Shown: positions 1 to 8,540, counted from the stretch's first letter. The stretch: DNA of 64,000 nt from Nostoc sp. LPT (GCF_017115165.1 NZ_JABXKF010000023.1:1-64000), one strand, 5' to 3'. Program-made: numbers and translations. The notes: a model not told the origin generated them from the sequence alone.

Positions 1-126
1 AACACGATGTTGAAGTACCTCAACACGACTTTGAAGTACCTCAACACGACTTTGAAGTACCTCAACACGATGTTGAAGTACCTCAACACGACTTTGAAGT
101 ACCTCAACACGACTTTGAGGTATCTG
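1..126. repeat. 21-bp tandem repeat array, 6 units, open at the window edge
   Basis: Six head-to-tail 21-bp units start at 1, 22, 43, 64, 85 and 106; the last is degenerate. Units 1 and 4 carry ATG where units 2, 3, 5 and 6 carry ACT, so the array also shows a 63-bp higher-order period. Since 21 is a multiple of 3 and 7, one forward frame stays open as a seven-residue repeat (NTTLKYL) and stops at 136-138. Three other frames are also open, so translation is not shown. The array may continue upstream of base 1. It ends 180 bp before the small coiled-coil gene at 307. A second 21-bp array stands in the same position relative to that gene's paralogue near 61 kb. Confidence 0.95.
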
Positions 127-306
127 TTGCTTATTTGATGTTACTTTTTTGACAGATTTAATAAATACCTCAGTACAATCCACTAAAAATAATTAGGTCG
201 ATCTTAATTTGCTTTAATTTTTCCGAATTATCTCTCAGAGAAGTTTATTGTTGCATTGGCTAGAGTACATGCAGTAATCCTATAACTTCCTTCAGGAGCG
301 CATTTT

Positions 307-678
307 ATGGCACGACTAAAACGCAGTTCACCGACTCTAGAAAAGGCTCTCCGTCGAATTGCAGGAATGCGATCGATTAGCCCGACGTTAGAATTTGGCA
401 ACGGATTGAGTTTGACAGACTACGACAGCCACATCCAAAACTTGCAAACCCAGCTATCAACCTACAACACTTTACTCTCTAGCATAGATGAAATGGCAGG
501 TCGCCTCTCTCTAATTGAAGAAGAATTGGGCGGCTATTCTGAAAAGATGTTAATGAGTGTGGCAACCCATTATGGCAAAGACAGTTTGCAATATGTTCAG
601 GCGGGAGGCAAGTCACGCAAGAAATTATCACGCCGTTCGAGCAACACCCAATCCTCATCTGATACCGTTTCACTTTAA
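307..678 (+). CDS. Small coiled-coil protein of unknown function, copy A
   Basis: This 123-residue protein is not a family I can name. It has a basic N-terminus, a central helical stretch of about 45 residues likely to form a coiled coil (roughly 40-85), a conserved-looking block VATHYGKDSLQY followed by AGG (about 88-103), and a basic, Ser-rich tail. It is clearly homologous to the product of 61077-61472: both share the LEKA, FG, YNT, ID, KM, YG-DS and AGG positions in the same order. The ATG follows an AGGAG ribosome binding site. A 21-bp repeat array ends 180 bp upstream, as at the paralogue. No membrane segment or signal peptide is seen, so the protein is probably cytoplasmic. Confidence 0.8.
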   Translation: MARLKRSSPTLEKALRRIAGMRSISPTLEFGNGLSLTDYDSHIQNLQTQLSTYNTLLSSIDEMAGRLSLIEEELGGYSEKMLMSVATHYGKDSLQYVQAGGKSRKKLSRRSSNTQSSSDTVSL

Positions 679-694
679 GACTGATACAGATGGC

Positions 695-721
695 AGGCAG
701 GGGAGGCAGGGGAGGCAGGGG
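695..721. repeat. Purine-rich 9-bp tandem repeat, three units
   Basis: Three copies of AGGCAGGGG lie just after the stop of the small gene and before the convergent regulator. Similar G-rich low-complexity stretches occur near 39200. No function is proposed. Confidence 0.8.
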
Positions 722-782
722 AAGTAATTTGTATCAATAATTTAGTGAAATGGTATGAGAGTACAGCTAATCTCCCCACTCC

Positions 783-2012
783 TTATCCCGGTTTATGATC
801 CAAACGAGTCGCTTGCTCTAGGGCGGCTTTTTCTTTGGCTCGGCGAGCATAGGGTTGTAATTGCGTGCGATCGCAAGCTGTAAAAATACTCAGGTTTTCT
901 AAGGTAATCCCCCGCATTAACATTTCTACGCGCCAGGTTTGTTGTGCCTGGGCGATCGCTGGCGTTTGTCCTTGGGGAGTTAATAGCCCTTCACTCCATA
1001 CTTGCCAACGTGTCTCAAGTTCTGATTCTAAGATACGTGTACCTGTTTCATTCAGAAACATCGCTGTTTGAGCATCTTTACGACTTTTCAGCCATTTAAT
1101 TAAAGGATTATTGGTAAAAGAACCGTAGCGTTTGCCCAAAATCCACTGATTCACAGGCACTTGACGGACAAATCCGGGAATTGTGATTTGCAGAAAGTGC
1201 CCTTGAGTATCGTAGATTTGGTGCGATCGCTCTAAGCTAGTTATTTCTGTAGCGGATAACCCAGCCCCAAATAATACGTAAGCCAAGGCATAATCTCGTA
1301 CTCCAAATTTCCTAGACTGTTGCAGAATTTCGTGAACTAAACTAGCTGGCAAATCAGCTACTTCTGTGGTGGTGAACCCTCCTTGTAAGGAGTTTATTGC
1401 TGATTCTGCTGAGGGTGACATGGCTCCATGTAAAAACAACTCCACCAAATTTTCGAGAAAATCATTCCGATCCTCCCAAAGTTCATGAAATTCGCTGGTG
1501 AACTCAATTACTGCATATCCCAAAATCATCCCATTCAGCAAACTGGCTAATTTTTCTGCGGGTAAATAGGTATTTAGGTGTCCTTGCTGGATTACAGTAG
1601 CTAAATACTGAGCTACATAACGGTTTGCCTCTGTTACTCCCCTGCCTAGTGCGCGGCGATTTTCTGCCGGGAATTGGTCGGCTTCACCTACCACAGACCG
1701 AACAAACTCTGGTACTCGTTCTAATGCATGTAAGCTATCACTTGCATAATCTTTAAGAGCTTGGTAGACATTGCCGGGAGGCGTTGCCCGCCGCACCAGC
1801 GACTCACCTAAATCCTTGAAGGCTGCGGACTCTTCTAGCACAGCTAAAAGCAGTCCATGCTTATTGCCAAAATTCCGAAATAGAGTCACTTCGTTAACTT
1901 CAGCTTTTTCAGCAATTTGGCGGGTTGTGGTAGCGCTAACTCCCTGAGCAGAAAACAATTCAAGTGCAGCTTGAATCAGGCGTTGACGAGTGGAAATGAG
2001 TTGAGATGACAT
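783..2012 (-). CDS. TetR-family regulator fused to a tyrosine-recombinase-like domain
   Basis: A 409-residue protein, about twice the usual TetR length. Residues 1-55 form a clear TetR DNA-binding domain (ALELFSAQGVSATTTRQIA, then FRNFGNKHGLL), followed by a helical ligand/dimer domain to about 200. Residues from about 220 resemble the catalytic domain of tyrosine recombinases (RDYALAYVLFGAGLSATEI, and a C-terminal LQPYARRAKE placed like the nucleophile tyrosine), but the first catalytic arginine and the H-x-L-R-H box are not recognisable. It is therefore probably not an active recombinase. ATG at 2012 is preferred over TTG at 2024 because the TTG lies inside a palindromic operator. It is divergent from the desaturase gene and likely controls it and itself. 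Confidence 0.88.
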   Translation of the reverse strand: MSSQLISTRQRLIQAALELFSAQGVSATTTRQIAEKAEVNEVTLFRNFGNKHGLLLAVLEESAAFKDLGESLVRRATPPGNVYQALKDYASDSLHALERVPEFVRSVVGEADQFPAENRRALGRGVTEANRYVAQYLATVIQQGHLNTYLPAEKLASLLNGMILGYAVIEFTSEFHELWEDRNDFLENLVELFLHGAMSPSAESAINSLQGGFTTTEVADLPASLVHEILQQSRKFGVRDYALAYVLFGAGLSATEITSLERSHQIYDTQGHFLQITIPGFVRQVPVNQWILGKRYGSFTNNPLIKWLKSRKDAQTAMFLNETGTRILESELETRWQVWSEGLLTPQGQTPAIAQAQQTWRVEMLMRGITLENLSIFTACDRTQLQPYARRAKEKAALEQATRLDHKPG

Positions 2013-2020
2013 AGAAAAAT

Positions 2021-2035
2021 GCAAGTGGCACTTGC
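2021..2035. promoter_or_regulatory. Palindromic operator 1, TetR-type
   Basis: GCAAGTGGCACTTGC is a perfect 7-bp inverted repeat around one base. It lies nine bases upstream of the regulator's ATG, so binding there would block its own expression. Its near-copy is 48 bp further toward the desaturase. The assignment to the adjacent TetR protein is inferred from position. Confidence 0.8.
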
Positions 2036-2068
2036 AGAAAATATCAGAGTTCTGCTAGCATAACAAAT

Positions 2069-2083
2069 GTAAGTGATACTTGC
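2069..2083. promoter_or_regulatory. Palindromic operator 2, TetR-type
   Basis: GTAAGTGATACTTGC matches operator 1 in most positions and keeps the AAGTG/ACTTGC core. The two sites are 48 bp apart in the divergent intergenic region. Paired sites of this type fit cooperative repression of both genes. Confidence 0.75.
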
Positions 2084-2184
2084 TTTACCTACTGTAACAA
2101 ACTAGTATACAGGGCGGGTAAATCTCTGTGGGATTATGCCCAAGAAAAAGCAAATCGCTTTCTCATCCATCAACAGGAATTTTT

Positions 2185-3042
2185 ATGACCGCAAATTTTG
2201 GGGCGATCGCCCCTGAGAGAGGCAACTCACCTCGACTCAGTTGGACGAATGTAGTATTTTTTGCTGCATTTCATGCTTTAGCACTTCTGGCTCCTTGGTT
2301 TTTCTCTTGGCCAGCATTAGGTTTGCTAGTGTTTCTTCACTGGTTATTCGGGAGCATTGGTATTTGCCTGGGATATCACCGACTACTAAGCCATAAAAGT
2401 TTTCAGGTTCCCAAGTGGTTAGAGTATGCGATCGCCCTCATTGGAGCGTTGGCTTTGCAAGGCGGGCCAATTTTTTGGGTAGGTGGACACCGCCAGCATC
2501 ACGCTCACACAGAAGATATCAATTTAGACCCCTATTCTGCTCAAAGAGGATTTTGGTGGAGCCATATATTGTGGATTTTCTACCCACGTCCAGAATTTTT
2601 TGACTATGACACCTATAAAAAATATGCCCCTGACTTAGCCAGACAACCCTTTTATTGTTGGCTAGATCGCTACTTTTTGCTGTTGCAAATACCCTTCGGG
2701 CTGCTACTTTATGCTATAGGAGGATGGTCTTTTGTGTTCTACGGAGTGTTTCTCAGATGTGTCTTGCTTTGGCACTCAACCTGGTTTGTGAACTCAGCAT
2801 CACACCTGTGGGGTTATCGCACCTTTGATGCTAATGATGGCGCTCGTAACCTTTGGTGGGTATCCCTCGTCACTTATGGAGAAGGATGGCACAACAACCA
2901 TCATACTTATCCCCACATGGCGAAATCTGGGTTGTCTTGGTGGGAAATTGATGTTACTTGGTGGAGCATCTTAGTGTTGCAGACTTTGGGTTTAGCTAAA
3001 AAAGTTGTCTCGCATCCTCCTCAAGGTGCAACTCACGGCTAA
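2185..3042 (+). CDS. desC: Acyl-lipid delta-9 fatty acid desaturase
   Basis: This integral membrane di-iron enzyme puts the first double bond into membrane-lipid acyl chains at carbon 9. The three histidine boxes of the family are present: HRLLSH, HRQHHAHTE (H-x-x-H-H) and HNNHHTYPH (H-x-x-H-H). Hydrophobic segments lie before the first box and between boxes 2 and 3. The ATG at 2185 follows an AGGA site and gives 285 residues, close to the family length; the longer GTG-started frame from 2128 would add an unlikely polar leader. The divergent TetR-type gene and two operators upstream suggest that expression responds to a small-molecule signal, perhaps a lipid. Which of the several Nostoc desC paralogues it is cannot be told here. 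Confidence 0.92.
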   Translation: MTANFGAIAPERGNSPRLSWTNVVFFAAFHALALLAPWFFSWPALGLLVFLHWLFGSIGICLGYHRLLSHKSFQVPKWLEYAIALIGALALQGGPIFWVGGHRQHHAHTEDINLDPYSAQRGFWWSHILWIFYPRPEFFDYDTYKKYAPDLARQPFYCWLDRYFLLLQIPFGLLLYAIGGWSFVFYGVFLRCVLLWHSTWFVNSASHLWGYRTFDANDGARNLWWVSLVTYGEGWHNNHHTYPHMAKSGLSWWEIDVTWWSILVLQTLGLAKKVVSHPPQGATHG

Positions 3043-3134
3043 ATTGCAACTAAATTATCAGAAATTTGTTATGCCGATTGCTTCTTGCAGTCGGCTTAAT
3101 AAAATGTTAAATATTTTAATTGCATATTTATATC

Positions 3135-3554
3135 ATGATAAATACTTCTAGGTTTCGTCAGACTATCCTACTAGCTGTTATCACACTCAACCTCATTTCT
3201 ACTTGGCTACATTATATAGACAATGCATTATTTTTGAGTCAATATCCTGGCCCGGCGTGGTTCACTTCTGTTGGAGTAATTAGTACTGTAATTGTGATGA
3301 CTCCAGTAGGACTATTGGGATATTGGTTTTACACCAAAGGTATGTTTTGGTTGGCGTACTTTTTATTAGCCTTATACTCAATCACTAGTATCTCCAGTCC
3401 AGTCCATTATCTCTTTCCGATGGTTGCTGCTATGTCTTTGAAAATGCATAGTCTAATTTGGCTGGATGGATTTTTGGGACTATTACTAATAGGTTTCTTG
3501 CTGTGGTCTAGTTTTGTATTAAAAGAGTGGCGTAGTATACAATCTGCAAATTGA
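3135..3554 (+). CDS. Small four-helix membrane protein, unknown function
   Basis: The 139-residue product has about four hydrophobic segments (roughly 12-30, 42-68, 72-95 and 112-132) and almost no soluble domain. I do not recognise the family. ATG at 3135 is preferred over the TTG at 3120 in the same frame. It follows the desaturase by about 90 bp on the same strand, so it could be co-transcribed. No ribosome binding site of note is seen. Confidence 0.6.
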   Translation: MINTSRFRQTILLAVITLNLISTWLHYIDNALFLSQYPGPAWFTSVGVISTVIVMTPVGLLGYWFYTKGMFWLAYFLLALYSITSISSPVHYLFPMVAAMSLKMHSLIWLDGFLGLLLIGFLLWSSFVLKEWRSIQSAN

Positions 3555-3691
3555 TGTAACATACATAGACATAATATATAATAACTGAAATCGCCCCTCA
3601 TTCTGTTAACTCTAATTGAAATTGAACAAAATATTTTACTAGCTATTTCACGGTAAAATCTAACGGATTAAATCACTGTAGTGCATCAAGT

Positions 3692-4501
3692 GTGAAAACT
3701 GACAGCATTTTTTATCGACTTTTTCAAGAATTTCCTGGGATCTTTTTTGAATTAATTGGCAATCCACCCCAAACGGCAGAGACTTATAAATTCTCCTCAA
3801 TTGAAATCAAGCAAACGGTATTCCGTATAGATGGTGTTTTTATCCCAACACAAGGGGAAGAAAATCCGATTTACTTTGTTGAAGTCCAGTTTCAAACTGA
3901 CACAGAAATTTATTCACGCTTATTTTCAGAAATTTCTTTATACTTACGCCAAAATAAACCGAAAAATTCTTGGCGAGGAGTAGTTATCTATCCCAATCGC
4001 AGTTTAGATACAGCAGATATCAAGAATTACAGTGAATTTTTTGCTAGCCAGCGCATCAGTCGCATTTATCTTAATGAATTAGGTGAAACTGCATCATTGC
4101 CAGTTGGAATTGCTACGATGAAATTAGTGGTCGATGAAGAGGAGACAGCAATTATAGCTGCTAGGCAGTTAATAGAGAGAACCGAGCAAGAAATCAACAT
4201 CGAACCACAACGGCGGCAGTTACTAGAATTGATAGAGACAATTTTGGTTTACAAGTTTCCGACGATGAGTCGAGAGGAGATTGAAGGTATGTTTGGGTTA
4301 AGTGATTTGAAACAAACACGAGTTTATCAAGAAGGTAAGCAAGAAGGCAAGCAAGAAGGAGCGCGTGAAGAAAAGTTTAAAATGATCCCTTTGTTGTTGA
4401 GATTGGGATTGAGTTTTGAAGAAACTGCGAAAGAGTTAGGTTTGAGTCTAGAAGAGATTCAGCAAGAAATGCAAAAACAGCCTCCAAGTCAGGATATGTA
4501 A
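3692..4501 (+). CDS. Rpn-family PD-(D/E)XK putative nuclease/transposase
   Basis: The 269-residue protein belongs to the Rpn/YhgA-like family of DNA nucleases that promote recA-independent recombination and are often annotated as transposases. The nuclease core is seen as FYRLFQEFPGIFFELIG (about 7-23), then RIDGVFIP with the first acidic residue and YFVEVQFQ with the E-x-Q of the catalytic site (about 47-72). The C-terminus has the typical charged helix EGKQEGKQEGAREEK and a short helix-turn-helix-like stretch (about 235-260). The start is a GTG; no better in-frame ATG lies near it. Cyanobacteria carry many copies. No terminal repeats were seen around it. Confidence 0.8.
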   Translation: MKTDSIFYRLFQEFPGIFFELIGNPPQTAETYKFSSIEIKQTVFRIDGVFIPTQGEENPIYFVEVQFQTDTEIYSRLFSEISLYLRQNKPKNSWRGVVIYPNRSLDTADIKNYSEFFASQRISRIYLNELGETASLPVGIATMKLVVDEEETAIIAARQLIERTEQEINIEPQRRQLLELIETILVYKFPTMSREEIEGMFGLSDLKQTRVYQEGKQEGKQEGAREEKFKMIPLLLRLGLSFEETAKELGLSLEEIQQEMQKQPPSQDM

Positions 4502-4577
4502 CCTACAATTACCACTGAGCGCAGATAACCCTAAATGTTCCTGCTATTTTCCATTCGCACAATTCTTAATTTTTTCT

Positions 4578-5633
4578 ATGATTTCGCTCTCTCCTATTCT
4601 TCAAACTAGACTCTCCCAACCCTTAAAGATTGGCTCTTTCGAGGTAAAAAGTCGGGTTCTCCAGTCGCCTCTATCTGGAGTGACAGATATGGTGTTTCGC
4701 CGTCTCGTGCGTCGCTATGCCCCAGATTCGATGATGTATACCGAAATGGTGAATGCTACAGGGTTGCATTATGTCAAGCAGTTACCCAAAATCATGGAGG
4801 TAGACCCCAATGAACGCCCAATTAGTGTTCAACTATTTGATTGTCGTCCAGATTTCCTGGCAGAAGCAGCAATAAAGGCAGTTGCAGAAGGTGCTGATAC
4901 TGTTGATATTAATATGGGTTGTCCAGTTAATAAAATCACTAAAAATGGTGGTGGTTCTTCCCTGTTGCGGCAACCAGAAGTAGCAGAGGCAATTGTGCGG
5001 GAAGTGGTGAAAGCTGTTGATGTCCCTGTGACAGTAAAAACCCGTATTGGCTGGAATGACAACGAAATTACCATTCTCGACTTTGCCAAACGGATGGAAG
5101 ATGCAGGGGCAAAAATGATTACGGTGCATGGACGCACCCGTGCCCAAGGATACAATGGTAATGCCCGTTGGGAATGGATTACCCGTGTGAAAGAAGTGCT
5201 TTCTATCCCAGTGATTGGGAATGGAGATATTTTTTCTGTTGAAGCGGCGGTGAGATGTTTAGAGCAAACTGGCGCTGATGGTGTAATGTGTTCCCGTGGA
5301 ACTTTGGGTTATCCGTTTTTGGTGGGAGAAATTGATCACTTCCTGAAAACTGGGGAGATATTACCGCCACCTACCCCAATTGGGCGTTTGGAATGTGCAA
5401 GAGATCATTTACAAGCCTTGTGGGAATATAAAGGCGATCGCGGTGTGCGTCAAGCCCGTAAGCACATGACTTGGTATGCTAAAGGTTTCGTCGGTGCTGC
5501 CGAACTCCGAGGACAGCTAAGTTTAGTTGAAAGAGTAGATCAGGGTTTGGCAATGATTGACCAAGCAATTGAAAAATTAGCTAATGGTTATGAATTAGAG
5601 GAAGAAGCGCAAGGTAGTTTGGTAATGCTTTAA
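4578..5633 (+). CDS. dus: tRNA-dihydrouridine synthase, DusB/NifR3 type
   Basis: This FMN-dependent enzyme reduces uridines in tRNA to dihydrouridine using NADPH. The 351-residue length fits the family. An N-terminal TIM barrel opens with SPLSGVTDMVFRRL, the FMN-binding region; INMGCPVNKITKNGGGSSLL (about 110-129) holds the catalytic cysteine, and VKTRIGW and HGRTRAQGY are standard barrel motifs. A helical tRNA-binding domain follows from about 240. It appears monocistronic, separated by 76 bp from the Rpn-type gene and 151 bp from the Uma2 gene. Confidence 0.95.
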   Translation: MISLSPILQTRLSQPLKIGSFEVKSRVLQSPLSGVTDMVFRRLVRRYAPDSMMYTEMVNATGLHYVKQLPKIMEVDPNERPISVQLFDCRPDFLAEAAIKAVAEGADTVDINMGCPVNKITKNGGGSSLLRQPEVAEAIVREVVKAVDVPVTVKTRIGWNDNEITILDFAKRMEDAGAKMITVHGRTRAQGYNGNARWEWITRVKEVLSIPVIGNGDIFSVEAAVRCLEQTGADGVMCSRGTLGYPFLVGEIDHFLKTGEILPPPTPIGRLECARDHLQALWEYKGDRGVRQARKHMTWYAKGFVGAAELRGQLSLVERVDQGLAMIDQAIEKLANGYELEEEAQGSLVML

Positions 5634-5784
5634 AAAGTTGATTTTATCACTAGCTTGGAGTGATATTGCTGGTTGCTAAAAGTGACGCGATCGCTTGGAT
5701 ACTACTATTTCAGTTAGGGTTTAAATTTCCTTATGTAACTCTTGTGAATTTTGAATGTTTAACTAGTCAAAATGGAGGCTCACA

Positions 5785-6339
5785 ATGTTAGTTTCCAAAC
5801 ACAATGATGTTGTAACCGTCCCCGAAATCCTCTCATTAGAAGACTTTATGGCAAATCCTCCAGACGGAATGGAGTGGGTGGATGAGCAACTGATAGAAAA
5901 AACAGGGATGACATTAAAACATAGTGAAATTGAAGTTAATCTAAGCTTTTACTGGAGAAGTTACATCAACTCCAATCAAGTAGGTGGGAAAGTTTACACT
6001 GAAGTACCTTGTCGCATATCTAAACAGGGTCGTCGTCCTGATGTAGCTTATCTGACGCCGGAATTGGTAGCTCAGTTTGGTGATGTTCCGACTTTGCCAC
6101 AGAGTTTCCCGTTGATTGCTGAGATAGTTTCACCCACCGATTTAGCTGAGGAATTATTTCTCAAAGGGCAAGAGTATTTGCAGTCCTGTTGTGAGGAAGT
6201 TTGGTTAGTATTTCCTGAAAGTCGGTTAGTTATTGTCATCACTGATAATCAGGTTTGCGGGTTTAAAGCTGGTGATGTGGTTAGTACTCAAAAAGTATTA
6301 CTGGGTTTTAGTGTAGCTGTAGACGAATTGTTGAGTTGA
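5785..6339 (+). CDS. Uma2-family putative restriction endonuclease (DUF820)
   Basis: The 184-residue protein is a PD-(D/E)XK fold member of the Uma2 family, very abundant in cyanobacteria. It shows the family hallmarks: EDFMANPPDGMEWVDEQLIE near the N-terminus, GRRPDVAYL with the catalytic aspartate (about 94), AEIVSPTD with the acidic/serine strand (about 119) and LFLKGQEYL with the lysine (about 130). The DNA target and biological role of the family are unsettled. The ATG at 5785 follows a GGAGG site. No partner gene is seen. Confidence 0.88.
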   Translation: MLVSKHNDVVTVPEILSLEDFMANPPDGMEWVDEQLIEKTGMTLKHSEIEVNLSFYWRSYINSNQVGGKVYTEVPCRISKQGRRPDVAYLTPELVAQFGDVPTLPQSFPLIAEIVSPTDLAEELFLKGQEYLQSCCEEVWLVFPESRLVIVITDNQVCGFKAGDVVSTQKVLLGFSVAVDELLS

Positions 6340-6454
6340 AAAGGCGATCCATTTAATAGAGATTTTAGTTAATTGCAATCTATAGGAATCATATTTGATT
6401 TCTGAAAAAGGTTACGAGATAATACGGAGGAACGTATCTGTCTAATAGCGGACA

Positions 6455-6988
6455 ATGATAGACCAGAATCTACAAGCTGCGATACCTTCTTTACGAGACG
6501 CTACGCGTAGCTTGCTTCCCTGTAAGGGTACGGTGAGCTTCTCTACGAGACGCTTCTCTTTGCAGAGAGGCTTGTCTGCGACACGCTCTGCGAACGCCAA
6601 CGCGAACGCTAACGCAGAACTACAAGAATTTATAGATAATCGCCCAGATGCGCGTGAGGTCAGGAAAGCATTGGCAGTAAAGCTGGTTTATCAAGACTAT
6701 AAGTATGAGGAAATTCAAACAATTTTAGATGTGTTTGTTGGTTTGATAACAAGCTGGAAGAACGCCTATATGGAAAATTCACTGTGTCCGTTTTGCTTCT
6801 AATTGCCCATCACAAAATCCACGCTTAGGATATTTGGTTACAAGCTAAAACATGGGTGCGGCGTTTCTGTGCTTTGATTCCTTCGTTCTCTCATCTGAAG
6901 TGGATGTTTGAGTGGTTTATCCGACACACAAACGAGTGATTTTGCCACTCTTCAAATGTACGGAGTTTTTTCAAAAATAAAATATTAG
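6455..6988 (+). pseudogene. Decayed IS630-family transposase remnant
   Basis: The N-terminal part survives as ELQEFIDNRPDAREVRKALA and YKYEEIQTILDV, the helix-turn-helix start of IS630-type transposases common in Nostoc. The catalytic DDE region is gone. The C-terminal part reappears in another frame from 6829 (DIWLQAKTWVRRFCALIPSF, then LKWMFEWFIRH) and, after a shift near 6930, ends as DFATLQMYGVFSK at 6988. Between the start and the helix-turn-helix a GC-rich palindromic repeat (6488-6616) is inserted. The element is therefore deleted internally, frameshifted and non-functional. Terminal inverted repeats were not located. Confidence 0.75.
6488..6616. repeat. GC-rich palindromic interspersed repeat inside the transposase remnant
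   Basis: About 129 bp rich in short palindromes and CGC/GCG runs (GAGACGCTACGCG, GCGAACGCTAACGC) interrupts the transposase frame while keeping it open. Related pieces (AGACGCTACGCGAACG near 37446 and GGAGACGCTGCGCGAACACG near 37766) show that it belongs to a dispersed family. Confidence 0.7.
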
Positions 6989-7299
6989 TCCTATATGATT
7001 GTTGGCGCTGTTACAACCCATATTTTTGAAAAGGTTTACTATACCTAAGTACTTTCATAAACCAAAGGTAGTTTACTAGAAAAATAAACTTTTAAATCAG
7101 TAGAATGATTTGTTATTTTTCTATCCATCTAAATAACCTTATCTAAGTAAAATATCAACAATTTACAATTTTGTTATGGAGTTTTCAGTGATAAATCAAC
7201 AAGAAATGACTAAGAGAAGTAGGAATTAGTAAACAAGTACGGAGAAAAGCCTAATCTATTCTTTTTCTTTTTTCTGCGCCACTAGTTAAGAGGTAATCT
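6989..7299. other. AT-rich gap before devB-like gene
   Basis: These 311 bp hold no open frame of note. The stretch is AT-rich and presumably contains the promoter of the export operon; no NtcA-type GTA-N8-TAC site was found at a sensible place. Confidence 0.5.
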
Positions 7300-8499
7300 A
7301 TGGTGCGAAACTCAAAGCTAGGGTACAGAACGTTCCCTAAGTCTATTCTGTGTCCATCCGTTGCTATAGGTATAACTATATCTTTATTAGTTGGCGGAAT
7401 AAGTTTTTATATAGTAAAACGCGGGCAAAATTATGCCAATCAAGAAGCACAAGTACCAGCAACACAATTGCCACAGTTAAAAACAGTAACAGCTTTAGGG
7501 CGACTCGAACCGCAGGGAAAGGTAATTAAACTCTCTGCTGCGGTGTCTGCGGAAGGAAGTCGGGTAGAAAAGTTGTTAGTGAAGGAGGGTGATGGGGTAA
7601 AGGCAGGACAGACGATCGCAATTTTGAACAGCCGCGATCGCTTGCAAGCGGCATTTAAAGAGGCACAGGAACAAGTGAAAGTAGCCCAGGCAAATCTAAA
7701 CCGCACTCAAGCAGGTGCTAAACGCGGTGAAATTACCGCCCAAAAAGCTGCGATCGCTCGTCTAAAAGCAGAACGCCAAGGTGATATCAATACGCAAGCA
7801 GCGACAATTGAGCGATTTCAAGCCGAAGTGCATAACGCCCAAGCAGAAGACGAACGCTATCAGCAACTATATCAACAAGGCGCAATTTCCGCCTCCCAAC
7901 GGGATAGCAAGCGTTTAAACTTGGAAACCGCCCAAAAAAGCTTGCAAGAAGCCCAAGCACAGTTAAATCGTACCCAATCAACTAGTCAGCAACAAGTTAA
8001 ACAAGCCACAGCAACACTTGATGAAATCGCCGAAGTGCGTGGAGTGGATGTAGAAGCTGCTAAAGCAGAAATCAATCGTGCCCTAGCAGCCATGAATCTG
8101 GCAAAAGTTAATCTCGAACAGGCTGTAGTGCGATCGCCCCAAAATGGACAGGTATTTGAGATCCATACCCATCCTGGGGAATTAGTATCAAATGATGGCA
8201 TTGCAGATATTGGACAAACCAGCCAGATGTATGTCATCGCCGAAGTCTACGAAAGCGATATCGGCAAAGTGCATTCAGGGCAGCAAGTGCGAGTACTTGG
8301 TGATTCCCTCCCAATTGAATTGCAGGGAATTGTAGATCGCAAAGGCTTACAAGTGCGACGGCAGAATGTCATTAACACAGATCCCGTCAGCAATATTGAC
8401 AACAGAGTAGTAGAAGTCCATATCCGACTAGATGAAACTTCCAGCCGAAAAGCCGCTACCTTAACCAATATGCAAGTTAAGGCAGTAATCGAATTGTGA
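7300..8499 (+). CDS. devB: DevB-like periplasmic membrane-fusion protein
   Basis: This adaptor subunit joins an inner-membrane ABC transporter of the DevBCA type to a TolC-like outer-membrane channel. In heterocystous cyanobacteria such exporters deliver envelope glycolipids or other lipophilic compounds. The 399-residue protein has one N-terminal membrane anchor (about 19-40), a lipoyl-like half motif around VEKLLVKEGDGVKAGQTIAI, a long alpha-hairpin coiled coil (about 120-270) rich in Ala, Gln and Arg, and the matching VRSPQNGQVFEI strand (about 280). It begins a devB-devC-devA gene order. It is one of several paralogues expected in Nostoc, so its substrate is not established. Confidence 0.9.
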   Translation: MVRNSKLGYRTFPKSILCPSVAIGITISLLVGGISFYIVKRGQNYANQEAQVPATQLPQLKTVTALGRLEPQGKVIKLSAAVSAEGSRVEKLLVKEGDGVKAGQTIAILNSRDRLQAAFKEAQEQVKVAQANLNRTQAGAKRGEITAQKAAIARLKAERQGDINTQAATIERFQAEVHNAQAEDERYQQLYQQGAISASQRDSKRLNLETAQKSLQEAQAQLNRTQSTSQQQVKQATATLDEIAEVRGVDVEAAKAEINRALAAMNLAKVNLEQAVVRSPQNGQVFEIHTHPGELVSNDGIADIGQTSQMYVIAEVYESDIGKVHSGQQVRVLGDSLPIELQGIVDRKGLQVRRQNVINTDPVSNIDNRVVEVHIRLDETSSRKAATLTNMQVKAVIEL

Positions 8500-8504
8500 A
8501 ATTT

Positions 8505-8540
8505 GTCATTAGTCATTAGTCATTTGTCATTGGTTATTAA
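8505..8540. repeat. Heptamer tandem repeat (TCATTAG/TCATTTG type)
   Basis: Four to five degenerate 7-bp units (GTCATTA, GTCATTT, GTCATTG) fill the start of the devB-devC gap. The same family recurs at 9785-9830 and, in reverse complement, near 37738-37760. These are the short tandemly repeated sequences typical of Nostoc genomes. Confidence 0.8.

Noticed and set aside
4829-5155. Two antisense frames over the dihydrouridine synthase gene
   Set aside because: Shadows of a strongly supported gene on the other strand.
7140-7299. NtcA-type site upstream of devB-like gene
   Set aside because: The closest candidate GTA-AACAAG-TAC has six, not eight, spacer bases.
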